Shown one piece after another: positions 32,126-40,137 of a stretch of 47,357 bases of DNA (positions are counted from its first letter, which is position 1; every line of letters starts with the position of its first letter). Position numbers and translations under genes: made by a program. The notes beneath the pieces are model-generated. The model saw nothing but the letters and a program-made list of their open reading frames with translations. It was not told where the DNA came from and made no database searches. The stretch comes from Maribacter sp. (GTDB lineage: Bacteria; Bacteroidota; Bacteroidia; Flavobacteriales; Flavobacteriaceae). The stretch is taken from the NCBI GenBank assembly GCA_024643345.1, contig JAHENB010000014.1:1-47357 (forward strand). Direction: 5' to 3'.

Positions 32126-32416
32126 CTATTCGTAAAGACGGAGCCTGTTTCTCAGCACATTGATTTCCTCCTGCATGCCATTGATTCGCTGCAAGAGTTG
32201 TTGTATCACTTCAATGCCTTCCAAATTAATGTCAAGATCGCCATAGAGACGAATGATCCGCTCTGCTTTGTGAAGCTCTTCCTGTTGAATATAAGGGGTC
32301 TGAGCTACGTGAATGAGCTCAATGAGGCCATACTCGTGCCACTGTAATACGAATTGTGGGCTAATGCCGTGACTGGCACAAAATTCACTTAGGGCAATGT
32401 TTTCATAAATGTTCAT
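32126..32416 (-). CDS. cbpM: CbpM-like chaperone modulator (MerR-type HTH)
   Basis: A 96-residue protein of the CbpM family: helix-turn-helix-like N-terminus (IALSEFCASHGISPQFVLQWHEYGLIEL), then AERIIRLYGDLDINLEGIEVIQQLLQRINGMQEEINVLR and a coiled C-terminus. CbpM binds the J-domain of CbpA and controls its interaction with DnaK. Its position 3 bp after cbpA is as expected. It is the last gene of the paralogue B-cbpA-cbpM operon from the promoter with the operator at 33802. Confidence 0.9.
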   Translation of the reverse strand: MNIYENIALSEFCASHGISPQFVLQWHEYGLIELIHVAQTPYIQQEELHKAERIIRLYGDLDINLEGIEVIQQLLQRINGMQEEINVLRNRLRLYE

Positions 32417-32419
32417 AAC

Positions 32420-33319
32420 CTATGCTTTTTTTAGCTGGGCCAATTCTTCAAAGAGTTCTTTTTCCCGATCGCTGAGATGGGTCGGTATTTTTAATTGGTA
32501 GGTGATAAACAGATCGCCATACGCCCCTTCTTTTTTATAGACGGGAAATCCTTTATCCTTTAATTTTATTTTTGTCCAGTTCTGCGTCCCTGGTTTAACC
32601 TTTAGCTTTGCTTTTCCATCAAAAGTGTCAACGGTAATCTCCCCGCCCAGGATGGCCGTATAAAGATCTAGGTCGACCGTGCGGTACAAATGGTTTCCAT
32701 CCCTTTTGAAAGGGGTGTTGTTATCGATGGAGAAGGTGATGTAAAGATCGCCGTTCGGACCGCCGTTTCGACCGGGTCCGCCATGACCTTTGATCTTGAT
32801 GGTTTGTCCGTTTTCTATACCTGCGGGAATGGTTATCCTGATATTCTTGCCATTGACCGTAAGGGTCTGTTTTTGGGTGGTGTAAACATCGCGGAGCTGT
32901 AACCGCAATTCGGCATTGAAATCCTGTCCACGAAATTTAACTTGGCTTTGCCTCGAATAGGTGCCGCCCCCACCGAACATCGATTCAAAAAAGTCGGAGA
33001 AATCTCCCCCCGAGAACTCTTCGCCAAAAGGTTGTCCCGTGCTTCTTCGGCCTCCCGATTGCGAAGCCCGCCTGGCTTTTTCGAATTCTTCGGCATGTTG
33101 CCAATCTTTTCCGTATTGGTCGTACTTTTTACGGTTTTCAGCATTGCTCAAAACCTCGTTCGCTTCATTGAGTTCCTTGAATTTTGCTTCCGCGCCTTTA
33201 TCGTTAGGATTTACATCGGGATGGTATTTACGGGCCAGTTTGCGATATGCTTTTTTGATATCGCTTTCTGTGGCATTTTTAGGTACCCCTAAAATCTTGT
33301 AATAATCAATATACTCCAC
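32420..33319 (-). CDS. cbpA: CbpA-type DnaJ co-chaperone
   Basis: A 299-residue J-protein: J-domain 1-70 with HPD in YHPDVNPND, a Gly/Ser/Phe-rich linker (about 80-125, [18 protein letters not shown]), and two C-terminal substrate-binding domains from 130 ([12 protein letters not shown]-like [25 protein letters not shown]). It has no Cys-rich zinc-finger domain, so it is CbpA and not DnaJ. It works with DnaK in protein protection and, in E. coli, with nucleoid binding in stationary phase. It lies between paralogue B (12-bp gap) and cbpM (3-bp gap). Confidence 0.92.
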   Translation of the reverse strand: MEYIDYYKILGVPKNATESDIKKAYRKLARKYHPDVNPNDKGAEAKFKELNEANEVLSNAENRKKYDQYGKDWQHAEEFEKARRASQSGGRRSTGQPFGEEFSGGDFSDFFESMFGGGGTYSRQSQVKFRGQDFNAELRLQLRDVYTTQKQTLTVNGKNIRITIPAGIENGQTIKIKGHGGPGRNGGPNGDLYITFSIDNNTPFKRDGNHLYRTVDLDLYTAILGGEITVDTFDGKAKLKVKPGTQNWTKIKLKDKGFPVYKKEGAYGDLFITYQLKIPTHLSDREKELFEELAQLKKA

Positions 33320-33331
33320 GTTCAGATCACA

Positions 33332-33745
33332 TTATTTTTTTTGTACTTTCATTTTCTCCAAAACACTGTGGGCAATGCCAAATATTTCTTGCTTGGCCGA
33401 ATTGAAACGCAATTTGAAGGTAGCCATTTTTTTTTGAAGACTTTTGTGCGTCCTGGCCATATCTGATACCAAGGCAAGGTTTGGGCGCTCGATGAAACCT
33501 GCAAGACGATCGCGATGCTGCACCATTTCCTTTAACAATGTTTCATTGGCATGTCCCAAATCTTGCAACTGCATGACCTCTTCTCTAATTTCATCCAAGT
33601 TTTCGATCTTAACCACCTCCAGATAATAGCGGTCGATCAACCGCCTCAAAAATTGCATTTCATCCTTATAGAGCGATAGGGCCGAAATCCAATCCAAGGT
33701 GATTTCATATTGGTTTTGCATAGGGCCGTTTGCCATTTGTTCCAT
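33332..33745 (-). CDS. small helical protein, paralogue B
   Basis: A 137-residue helical protein with the family signature DWISALSLYKDEMQFLRRLI (18-37), followed by a helix with NETLLKEMVQHRDRLAGFIE and a basic C-terminal helix (THKSLQKKMATFKLRF, QEIFGIAHSVLEKM). It is first in the operon with cbpA and cbpM, which suggests a chaperone- or aggregation-related role, by inference. It has a perfect -7 TATTTTTG at 33778-33771, with the operator at 33802. The ATG at 33745 or the one at 33736 may be used. Confidence 0.8.
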   Translation of the reverse strand: MEQMANGPMQNQYEITLDWISALSLYKDEMQFLRRLIDRYYLEVVKIENLDEIREEVMQLQDLGHANETLLKEMVQHRDRLAGFIERPNLALVSDMARTHKSLQKKMATFKLRFNSAKQEIFGIAHSVLEKMKVQKK

Positions 33746-33801
33746 CCTTCCTTATTTTTTTGATTGGTCCCAAAAATAATGGGAACTAAAAATTAGGCAT
33801 A

Positions 33802-33813
33802 TGACTTTGATCA
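33802..33813 (-). promoter_or_regulatory. TGAC-TTTG-ATCA operator of the paralogue B-cbpA-cbpM operon
   Basis: Centre 33807.5. A perfect TATTTTTG starts at 33778 on the minus strand at the regulon distance. The gene-free stretch 33746-34051 (306 bp) holds this site and the one at 33893, each facing its own gene. Confidence 0.88.
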
Positions 33814-33892
33814 TATAGGTCGAGAAATTTCTCATGTCCACTCGTATGGCGCAATGGTTTGCGATACTTTTTTGATCATTTTTTTGTTGATA

Positions 33893-33904
33893 TGATCAAA
33901 ATCA
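33893..33904 (+). promoter_or_regulatory. TGAT-CAAA-ATCA operator of the USP gene at 34052
   Basis: Centre 33898.5. TAATTTTA starts at 33928, the regulon distance. The expected start near 33942 gives a leader of about 110 nt. Additional half-sites (TGAT, ATCA) lie on both sides between 33870 and 33910. Confidence 0.8.
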
Positions 33905-34051
33905 TATGATATGGAATGGTTGGCCGCTAATTTTAAAGCCTTATCCAGTTCAATTTACCTATGGTAGACCAATTGGGCATTTGCAGCAGAAAGCTTAAAA
34001 GACACTTTTTATGCAAGCGCAATAATGACCAACTAAACAGTGAAAGGTTTT

Positions 34052-34891
34052 ATGAAAGCAATTCTCGTTCCCACAGATTTCTCCGAAAATGCCTGGAATG
34101 CCCTAAAATATGGTATGGAACTTTATAAAGGGCGCCCCTGTACCTTTCATTTACTGCATGTGAATCCGCTTCTTTCCAATAAAAGGGAAAAAAAGCCGAT
34201 GCTCAAGACGCCACAGTTGGTGGAGGAGCAGATCTTGAAAAAGAGCAGGGTGCAGTTACAGCATCTACTGAATCGTATTGAAGAACTACCTAAAATTAAG
34301 GAGCATACTTTTGTTACCCATACCACTTATTCCTTCTTCATTGAAACCATAAGGGCGATCATAAAAGAGTACCAGATCGAAATGGTGATCATGGGCACAA
34401 AAGGTGCTTCGGGTTTAAAGCAGATATCCCTTGGAAGCAACACCGCTGCGGTGATGACCAAAGTAAAATGTCCGCTTTTAGCGATTCCCCAGGATGCCAT
34501 ATATCGCCATCCAAGGGAAATTGCCTTTCCGACCGATTATCGTATGCCCTATAGTCAGAATGTACTCGATACCCTTGAAGAGATGGTCATGAACACCAAA
34601 GCTTCCTTACGCGTTCTGTACATGTCATCAAAGGATATCGAGCTGGAAATGGAGCAGCAAAGGAACAAGGACCTGCTGCAGGATTTCTTTAATTCGTATG
34701 AATTAAGTTTCCACCATGTTGATGGAAATAATCTGTCAACTGCAGTGCAATATTTTACCCAAAGTAGGGAAATCGATATGATCGCGATGGTCGCAAAAAA
34801 TTTGAATTTTTTACAAAGAATTTTGTTCAAACCGAGAATCGAGGATATTAGCTATCATGTGAAGTTGCCGTTCTTGGTGATGCATGAATAA
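34052..34891 (+). CDS. tandem universal stress protein
   Basis: A 279-residue protein; start at the ATG of 34052 (MKAILVPTDFS), since the GFM extension from 34040 is not conserved. Domain 1: AILVPTDFSENAWNALKYG and loop IMGTKGASGLKQISLGSNTAAV. Domain 2: REIAFPTDYRMPYSQNVL, ending IAMVAKNLNFLQRILFKPRIEDISYH. The VAKNLNFLQ ending groups it with the USP at 26587. It is transcribed alone after a leader of about 110 nt and is convergent with the thioredoxin gene. Confidence 0.9.
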   Translation: MKAILVPTDFSENAWNALKYGMELYKGRPCTFHLLHVNPLLSNKREKKPMLKTPQLVEEQILKKSRVQLQHLLNRIEELPKIKEHTFVTHTTYSFFIETIRAIIKEYQIEMVIMGTKGASGLKQISLGSNTAAVMTKVKCPLLAIPQDAIYRHPREIAFPTDYRMPYSQNVLDTLEEMVMNTKASLRVLYMSSKDIELEMEQQRNKDLLQDFFNSYELSFHHVDGNNLSTAVQYFTQSREIDMIAMVAKNLNFLQRILFKPRIEDISYHVKLPFLVMHE

Positions 34892-34908
34892 ATACGAGAG
34901 GGATTGTT

Positions 34909-35208
34909 CTAAGGCATCGATCGAACCCTGCTGACAATATCGTTCTTTTGCAATACCCCAGATTGACGCCATACCTGTTTTCCGTTTTTAAAAAGAATCA
35001 TGGTAGGTACCCCGCGTACCTGATATTTTTCCGCCAAGGCCTGGTTTTTGTCCACATCGATCTTGACAACCTTAAGGCCATCGCCCATTTCATCCTTTAC
35101 CTGTTTGAGAATAGGGGCCAACATTTTGCAGGGCCCGCACCATTCGGCAAAAAAATCGACCAAGACAGGGGTTTCGGAGTCGATGATCTTTCGGAAATTA
35201 CTTTTCAT
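34909..35208 (-). CDS. trxA: thioredoxin
   Basis: A 99-residue thioredoxin covering just the fold: [16 protein letters not shown] with the redox pair Cys24-Gly-Pro-Cys27, and the cis-Pro in [12 protein letters not shown]. It has no signal peptide, so it reduces disulfides in the cytoplasm. It could supply electrons to the class II ribonucleotide reductase of this window, whose C-terminal Cys pair would need a reductant (inference). It shares an operator with the divergent USP gene at 35329; its -7 is weak, TAAATTGC from 35238. Confidence 0.92.
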   Translation of the reverse strand: MKSNFRKIIDSETPVLVDFFAEWCGPCKMLAPILKQVKDEMGDGLKVVKIDVDKNQALAEKYQVRGVPTMILFKNGKQVWRQSGVLQKNDIVSRVRSMP

Positions 35209-35261
35209 GGATATTGAAATTTATGGTTCGGCAATTTATGAAAATTGACCAAATGCAAAAC

Positions 35262-35273
35262 TGACCAATATCA
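35262..35273. promoter_or_regulatory. shared divergent TGAC-CAAT-ATCA operator (thioredoxin / USP)
   Basis: Centre 35267.5. Plus strand: TACTTTTA from 35297. Minus strand: TAAATTGC from 35238. Both lie at 29.5 nt. The same TGACCAATATCA sequence occurs again at 41519. Confidence 0.82.
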
Positions 35274-35328
35274 TAGTGGACTATCGGCTTCACCTTTACT
35301 TTTATCGGGAGTCTAAAATGATGCGAAA

Positions 35329-36162
35329 ATGAAGAAAATACTATTGCCCACCGATTTTTCTGAAATTGCCTATAACGCGACGCGGTATGCCTTGAAACTT
35401 TTTGAAGGGGAGGAATGTACCTTTTATTTGTTGCATACGTACACCCCGGCCATTTATCAAGCCGAATATCTTTTGCACAGCCCCGGTCAAATTGGATTGG
35501 GCGATATTTACCAAACAAAAACAACCACCCAACTTGAAGCTATGAAGTCAAAGCTTCAAAAAGAATTTAAGAATCCAAAGCATACCTTCAAAATACATTC
35601 TGCCTTCAACATCTTGGTGGATGAAATTCTGGAGACCATCGAAAACGAGAAGGCCGATTTGGTGGTCATGGGCACCCAAGGGGCTTCAGGCGCCAAAGAG
35701 TTGCTGCTGGGATCGAACACGGTGCACGTGCTGCAGAAGGCCGGTTGTCCCGTACTTGTCATCCCTCCGAAATTTAAATATGAAAAGCCCAAAGAGATTT
35801 TATTTCCGACCGACTATGAGATCGATTACACCGGGCAGCGGTTTCGGATGCTCCTGGAAATTGCACAAACACATAGTTCGCGTATAGAGGTTTTGCATGT
35901 TTCCATGGGATACGACCTCACCGATCTCCAACTTTACCATAAGTCGAAACTAGATCATCTTTTGGGCAATACAGCACATCTTTTCCACGAAGTGCCCAAT
36001 CAGGAAATCATTACCGCCATCAATAATTTCCAATCGAAAAAACCCATGAATCTATTGGTGATGGTCAAGAACAAGCACACTTTTATGGAACGCCTTTTTA
36101 TAGAACCGGTCATCAAAAAAATAGGATTCCACATCACCATTCCTTTTATGGTTATTCCATAA
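35329..36162 (+). CDS. tandem universal stress protein
   Basis: A 277-residue protein, first of two co-transcribed USPs. Domain 1: KKILLPTDFSEIAYNATRYAL and complete ATP-loop VMGTQGASGAKELLLGSNTVHVL. Domain 2: KEILFPTDYEIDYTGQRFR, ending LLVMVKNKHTFMERLFIEPVIKKIG, without the nucleotide loop. The next USP gene follows after 20 bp. The promoter is shared with thioredoxin. Confidence 0.9.
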   Translation: MKKILLPTDFSEIAYNATRYALKLFEGEECTFYLLHTYTPAIYQAEYLLHSPGQIGLGDIYQTKTTTQLEAMKSKLQKEFKNPKHTFKIHSAFNILVDEILETIENEKADLVVMGTQGASGAKELLLGSNTVHVLQKAGCPVLVIPPKFKYEKPKEILFPTDYEIDYTGQRFRMLLEIAQTHSSRIEVLHVSMGYDLTDLQLYHKSKLDHLLGNTAHLFHEVPNQEIITAINNFQSKKPMNLLVMVKNKHTFMERLFIEPVIKKIGFHITIPFMVIP

Positions 36163-36182
36163 AGGCATAAATACCATCAATT

Positions 36183-37031
36183 ATGCAACATATTTTGGTC
36201 GCTTCAGATTTTTCCAACAATGCGTACAATGCCCTTTTCTATACTTCGAAATTATTCAGGCACAAACCCTGTACTTTCTTTTTGCTAAATGCCTATGATG
36301 TTCATACCCCTTTGATAAGCAAGAGCATTGCCAATGAAGAAAAGAAAGACTTTTTGGAACAGTTGCGCGATGAATCTTTGGAAGGCCTGACACAGACATT
36401 GCACCGAATCAATTTAGACGACCCAAACCCAAAGCACCGATATCAATTGATAACCGCACATGGAGATGTCACCGAGGAGATTGTGAAGGCCGCACGCCAA
36501 CATAAGGCAGATTTGGTGGTCATGGGCAATAAGGGCGCCACGGGTAACATTTCGGTTTTTCTTGGAAGTAAGAGCACTAAGACCATTTCGGCCCTGCAGA
36601 CTTGCCCCGTATTTGCCGTACCCGAAGAAGCCGAATTTGAAATACCAAATGAAATCGCTCTTGCCACTGATTACAAACGGCCGCTAAAACCCGAAATGAT
36701 CAAACCCCTGCGCGATATGGCGCAGCTCTGTCATGCCGCGGTAAGGATCTTGCACATCCATGAGGAAGAAAAATTGGACAAGGAACAAGAGGCCAATCTT
36801 AAATTTTTACTGGACCAATTGAAGCCATTGGACCATTCAACCTACTGGCTGCCCAGTTTTGCAAGTAAAACAGATGCCATTCAAGCGTTTTTGGATGGGT
36901 TGGGCATTGGCATGCTGGTTATGATCGACTACAAGTTAGGCTTTATGGAAAAGCTTTTGCGGGAGCCGGTCATCACCAAAATGATGTTCAACATTTCAAT
37001 TCCGTTTTTGGTCATTCCCGAAAGTGACTGA
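36183..37031 (+). CDS. tandem universal stress protein
   Basis: A 282-residue protein, second gene after 35329. Domain 1: QHILVASDFSNNAYNALFY, with ASD in place of PTD, and loop VMGNKGATGNISVFLGSKSTKTI. Domain 2: NEIALATDYKRPLKPEM, ending MLVMIDYKLGFMEKLLREPVITKMMF. It is more diverged than its neighbours in both halves. The stop codon TGA (37029-37031) forms the first three bases of the next operator, so the following promoter starts within this gene. Confidence 0.9.
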   Translation: MQHILVASDFSNNAYNALFYTSKLFRHKPCTFFLLNAYDVHTPLISKSIANEEKKDFLEQLRDESLEGLTQTLHRINLDDPNPKHRYQLITAHGDVTEEIVKAARQHKADLVVMGNKGATGNISVFLGSKSTKTISALQTCPVFAVPEEAEFEIPNEIALATDYKRPLKPEMIKPLRDMAQLCHAAVRILHIHEEEKLDKEQEANLKFLLDQLKPLDHSTYWLPSFASKTDAIQAFLDGLGIGMLVMIDYKLGFMEKLLREPVITKMMFNISIPFLVIPESD

Positions 37032-37040
37032 TAATTATCA
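37029..37040 (+). promoter_or_regulatory. TGATAATTATCA operator of the USP-MscS-MBL operon
   Basis: Centre 37034.5, overlapping the stop codon of the gene before. TAATTTTA starts at 37064, the regulon spacing, with an expected start near 37078. It probably drives five genes from 37100 to 41508. Confidence 0.87.
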
Positions 37041-37099
37041 TAGTGTTACAACCCTTTGGAAATTAATTTTATACCCGAACGAAACAAAATTTGAGTATC

Positions 37100-37951
37100 A
37101 TGGACAAGAGAGTATTGTTACCCACCGACTTTTCGAAGAACGCTTTGAACGCGATCAGATATGCTCTGGATCTGTACAAAGACCAGTCGTGTGAATTTTA
37201 TCTTTTAAATGCCTTTCAAGTCGACGGGTTTTCACTGGACAACCATATGATGGTTCCGGAACCCGGGGAAATGGCTTTTGAAGCTGCAAAAAAAGAGTCG
37301 GAGGAAGGGCTGGCGAAATTGATGGATATCATAGAACTGCACCATGACAATGCCAAACATACCATGCATCCCATTTCTACCTACAATTCCCTGCTCTATG
37401 CCATTAAGGATACCATTGCCAAATACGACGTCGATATCGTAGTGATGGGCACCAAAGGGTACACTGGGGCAGAAAGCGTGATCTTCGGAACCAACACCGT
37501 AAATGTAATGGAACAGGTCACCGAATGTCCCATCCTGGCCATTCCGGAAAACGTGCGTTTTTCGGCACCTAAGGAAATCGTTTTTCCTACCGATTATAAA
37601 TCCAATTTTAAACGAAAAGAGCTCAAATACCTGTTGGAAATCGCAAAACACCATAATGCCTTTATCAGGGTATTGCATATTGTAAAGGAACCCGATCTAA
37701 ACAAAACACAGCAGAGCAATAAAGAATTATTGGAATCGATATTGAACGGTTATGACCATAGCTATCACAATCTGAGCGACCTTAAAGTACCATCGGGCAT
37801 CAGTGCTTTTGTGGAAAGTCGTGGAAGCGACATGATCGCGTTTATCAATAAAAAACATGGCCTTTTCGACCATATTTGGTCAAAACCTTTGGCCAAGGAA
37901 ATTGGATATCATTCGAAAATACCGGTACTTACCATGCACGAAGCAAAGTAA
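37100..37951 (+). CDS. tandem universal stress protein
   Basis: A 283-residue protein; start ATG at 37100 (MDKRVLLPTDFS), 22 nt after the expected transcript start. Domain 1: RVLLPTDFSKNALNAIRYAL and loop VMGTKGYTGAESVIFGTNTVNVM. Domain 2: KEIVFPTDYKSNFKRKEL, ending MIAFINKKHGLFDHIWSKPLAKEIGYH, a diverged form of the KHSFLE tail. It is first in an operon with an eRF1-like protein, MscS channel, ATP-cone nuclease and MBL hydrolase, all with gaps of at most 13 bp. Confidence 0.9.
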   Translation: MDKRVLLPTDFSKNALNAIRYALDLYKDQSCEFYLLNAFQVDGFSLDNHMMVPEPGEMAFEAAKKESEEGLAKLMDIIELHHDNAKHTMHPISTYNSLLYAIKDTIAKYDVDIVVMGTKGYTGAESVIFGTNTVNVMEQVTECPILAIPENVRFSAPKEIVFPTDYKSNFKRKELKYLLEIAKHHNAFIRVLHIVKEPDLNKTQQSNKELLESILNGYDHSYHNLSDLKVPSGISAFVESRGSDMIAFINKKHGLFDHIWSKPLAKEIGYHSKIPVLTMHEAK

Positions 37952-37963
37952 AATCACTATATC

Positions 37964-38377
37964 ATGAACAATATTGGAATTTGGATAGATAAAGAAAAGG
38001 CCCATTTGGTGACCCTGAACAATAACGAAATTGATATTAAAACCCTTTATTCCGAGATTGAAAACTTCCATCCAAAAGGGGGTTCCAGATCAAGGGAAAA
38101 ATGGGGAGGTACTCAGGATGTGTTCAAAGAAAGTACCTATATGGAGCGGGAGAAACAGCAACTCAAAAAATATTTTGAAAATCTCGCGCATGAACTATCA
38201 GATGCCGATGAAGTTGTGATCCTAGGGCCTTCGGACACTCCTGATAAGTTTCGAAAAGCCTTGACAGAAAAGCATGGCCAGTTGAATGGAAAGGTGAGAT
38301 CAGTGATCAAATGCGACAGTTTGACGGAGAATCAACTCAAGGCCAAGGTCAAGGAAATATTTAAACCCAAAGCTTAG
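37964..38377 (+). CDS. small eRF1/host-attachment-like protein
   Basis: A 137-residue protein beginning IGIWIDKEKAHLVTLNNN, a strand-turn-strand start like that of the bacterial eRF1-related translational-machinery or host-attachment proteins (usually VWIDHREA). The end, EVVILGPSDTPDKFRKALTEKHG then KVRSVIKCDSLTENQLKAKVKE, resembles the eRF1 domain-3/L7Ae-type part. The middle has an R/K/E-rich charged section (SRSREKWGGT). If correct it may act on stalled or hibernating ribosomes, which would suit the hibernation factor elsewhere in the regulon. The assignment is tentative. Gaps: 12 bp before, none after. Confidence 0.5.
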   Translation: MNNIGIWIDKEKAHLVTLNNNEIDIKTLYSEIENFHPKGGSRSREKWGGTQDVFKESTYMEREKQQLKKYFENLAHELSDADEVVILGPSDTPDKFRKALTEKHGQLNGKVRSVIKCDSLTENQLKAKVKEIFKPKA

Positions 38378-39277
38378 GTGCAGGAACTTTCTGAATTTTT
38401 CGCGCGTCCCATGGTGCTCAAAATCATGAAGCTGTTTTTGTGGCTGATCATCATCGTACTGGCCATTGGTTTCTTTCGCAGACTTCTTAAACACCGAATA
38501 ACCGATACTACAATTAGGTACAGGGCCCAAAAGGGGGTTGAAGCGATCGGCTATGTACTGATCGCCATCTTATTTTTGATTTCGTTTACCTTCGGTGAAT
38601 TTAAGGATTATACCATCATCATTGGGCTTTTTACGGCTGGGCTTACGTTCACCCTGCAAGAACTGATCTTAAGCGTAGCGGGTTCTTTCTTTATATTTTT
38701 TGTTAGGGTCTACAAACCTGGAGATCGGATCGAAATCAACGGGATCAAGGGCGATGTGATCGATATCAACAGTATGTATACCACGATCATGGAGATGGGG
38801 GAATGGGTGAGCTCTGACAACTACTCCGGAAGGATTGTCAAAATCAGCAATGCTTTTGTCTTTAAAGGACCGATAAAGAACTATTCCATGGATTTTCCTT
38901 TTTTATGGGATGAATTGAACGTTTTGGTCACCTTTGAATCCGACATAGAAATGGCCAAAAAGCTGGTTATGGATGTATCTGAGAACTTGCTTTCCGATTA
39001 TAGCAAGGCCTCCAAGGCCAAATGGGAACAAATGGTGGAACGTTATTATATCGAAAACGCCACGATCGATCCCACCATTGCCGTTAGTTTGACCGATAAT
39101 TGGGTCGAATTGAATCTAAGGTACATCACCGACTATAAATTTCGGCGCATCTCCAAACATCGGTTGTTCGATGAAATTCAAAAGGCGGTTTCGAAAACCG
39201 ATGGAAAAGTAAAACTGGCATCCACCACGCTGCAATTATTGAAAATACCCGAAATGGAGGTAAGGGTCAAACCATAA
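38378..39277 (+). CDS. MscS-type mechanosensitive channel
   Basis: A 299-residue MscS-family protein. The start is GTG at 38378, directly after the stop of the gene before; an ATG at 38411 is the alternative. Three or four N-terminal membrane helices (15-125) end in the pore region GLFTAGLTFTLQELILSVAGSFFIFF, with Gly and Ala less regular than in E. coli MscS. The beta domain follows (YKPGDRIEINGIKGDVIDIN, then ISNAFVFKGPIKNYS), and a C-terminal alpha/beta part. It releases ions or small solutes under hypo-osmotic shock. Third gene of the operon from 37100. Confidence 0.87.
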   Translation: MQELSEFFARPMVLKIMKLFLWLIIIVLAIGFFRRLLKHRITDTTIRYRAQKGVEAIGYVLIAILFLISFTFGEFKDYTIIIGLFTAGLTFTLQELILSVAGSFFIFFVRVYKPGDRIEINGIKGDVIDINSMYTTIMEMGEWVSSDNYSGRIVKISNAFVFKGPIKNYSMDFPFLWDELNVLVTFESDIEMAKKLVMDVSENLLSDYSKASKAKWEQMVERYYIENATIDPTIAVSLTDNWVELNLRYITDYKFRRISKHRLFDEIQKAVSKTDGKVKLASTTLQLLKIPEMEVRVKP

Positions 39278-39281
39278 AAGT

Positions 39282-40124
39282 ATGCAGGATTCTGAAATAG
39301 AGATTATTAAGTCTTCGGGCGAAAAGGTTAAGTTTTCCCTCAATAAATTGCGCAACTCATTAAAAAGGAGCGGTGCCGACGAGCCTTTGGTCGACCAAAT
39401 TGTTGACAAGGTCAGGGATGAGCTATATCAGGGCATTTCCACAAAGGAAATCTATAATCGTGCGTTTGCGCTCCTCAAACGAAAAAAATCCGTTTTTGCG
39501 TCCAAGTATAAATTAAAAAAGGCGATCTATGAGCTGGGCCCAACCGGTTTTCCATTTGAAAAATTCGTGGCCGCCATTCTGGAATATTCAGGATTTCGTA
39601 CTCAGGTGGGCAAAGTCTTGAATGGTGTATGCGTTACCCATGAAATTGATGTGTTTGCAGAGAAAAATGGTACCGTCGAAATCATAGAGTGTAAATTCCA
39701 TGGGGAGGAGGGCCTTAATTGTAATGTGAAAATACCATTGTATATCAATTCAAGATATCATGATGTCAAAGCGCATTGGGAAGGCAAAAAAAATCAAAAC
39801 AAGGCAATACATCAAGGATGGGTGGTGACCAATACCCGCTTTACCGTAGATGCCCAAAACTATGGTAGGTGTGTTGGTCTTTTTTTGTTGAGCTGGGATT
39901 TTCCCAAAGAGGAGGGCCTCAAGGACAGAATCGATCGTTTGGGCCTTTATCCCATTACGGTATCCACTCTGTTGAGTAATCGTGAAAAGCAATTTTTACT
40001 TAGTAGGGATGTGGTGCTCTGCCGCCAATTGATAAAAAATCGATTTTTTTTGGACCACCTGGGGATTTCCGAGACCCGGAAACAGAAGATTTTGAACGAA
40101 GTTGAACAACTCTGTAATTTTTGA
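39282..40124 (+). CDS. ATP-cone and PD-(D/E)xK nuclease fusion
   Basis: A 280-residue protein. Residues 3-92 form an ATP-cone (IIKSSGEKVKFSLNKLRNSLKRSG, then ELYQGISTKEIYNRAFALLKRK), the nucleotide-sensing domain of ribonucleotide reductases and NrdR. Residues about 92-220 are a Mrr/RecB-type endonuclease fold with Asp123 (HEIDVF) and Glu136-Cys-Lys138 (IIECKFH), i.e. D-(x)n-ExK intact. A helical tail ends the protein. It may be a DNA nuclease gated by ATP/dATP level. It lies 4 bp after mscS and 13 bp before the MBL gene. Absence of a methyltransferase argues against a classical restriction system. Confidence 0.8.
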   Translation: MQDSEIEIIKSSGEKVKFSLNKLRNSLKRSGADEPLVDQIVDKVRDELYQGISTKEIYNRAFALLKRKKSVFASKYKLKKAIYELGPTGFPFEKFVAAILEYSGFRTQVGKVLNGVCVTHEIDVFAEKNGTVEIIECKFHGEEGLNCNVKIPLYINSRYHDVKAHWEGKKNQNKAIHQGWVVTNTRFTVDAQNYGRCVGLFLLSWDFPKEEGLKDRIDRLGLYPITVSTLLSNREKQFLLSRDVVLCRQLIKNRFFLDHLGISETRKQKILNEVEQLCNF

Positions 40125-40137
40125 AAGCAGTGTTATT

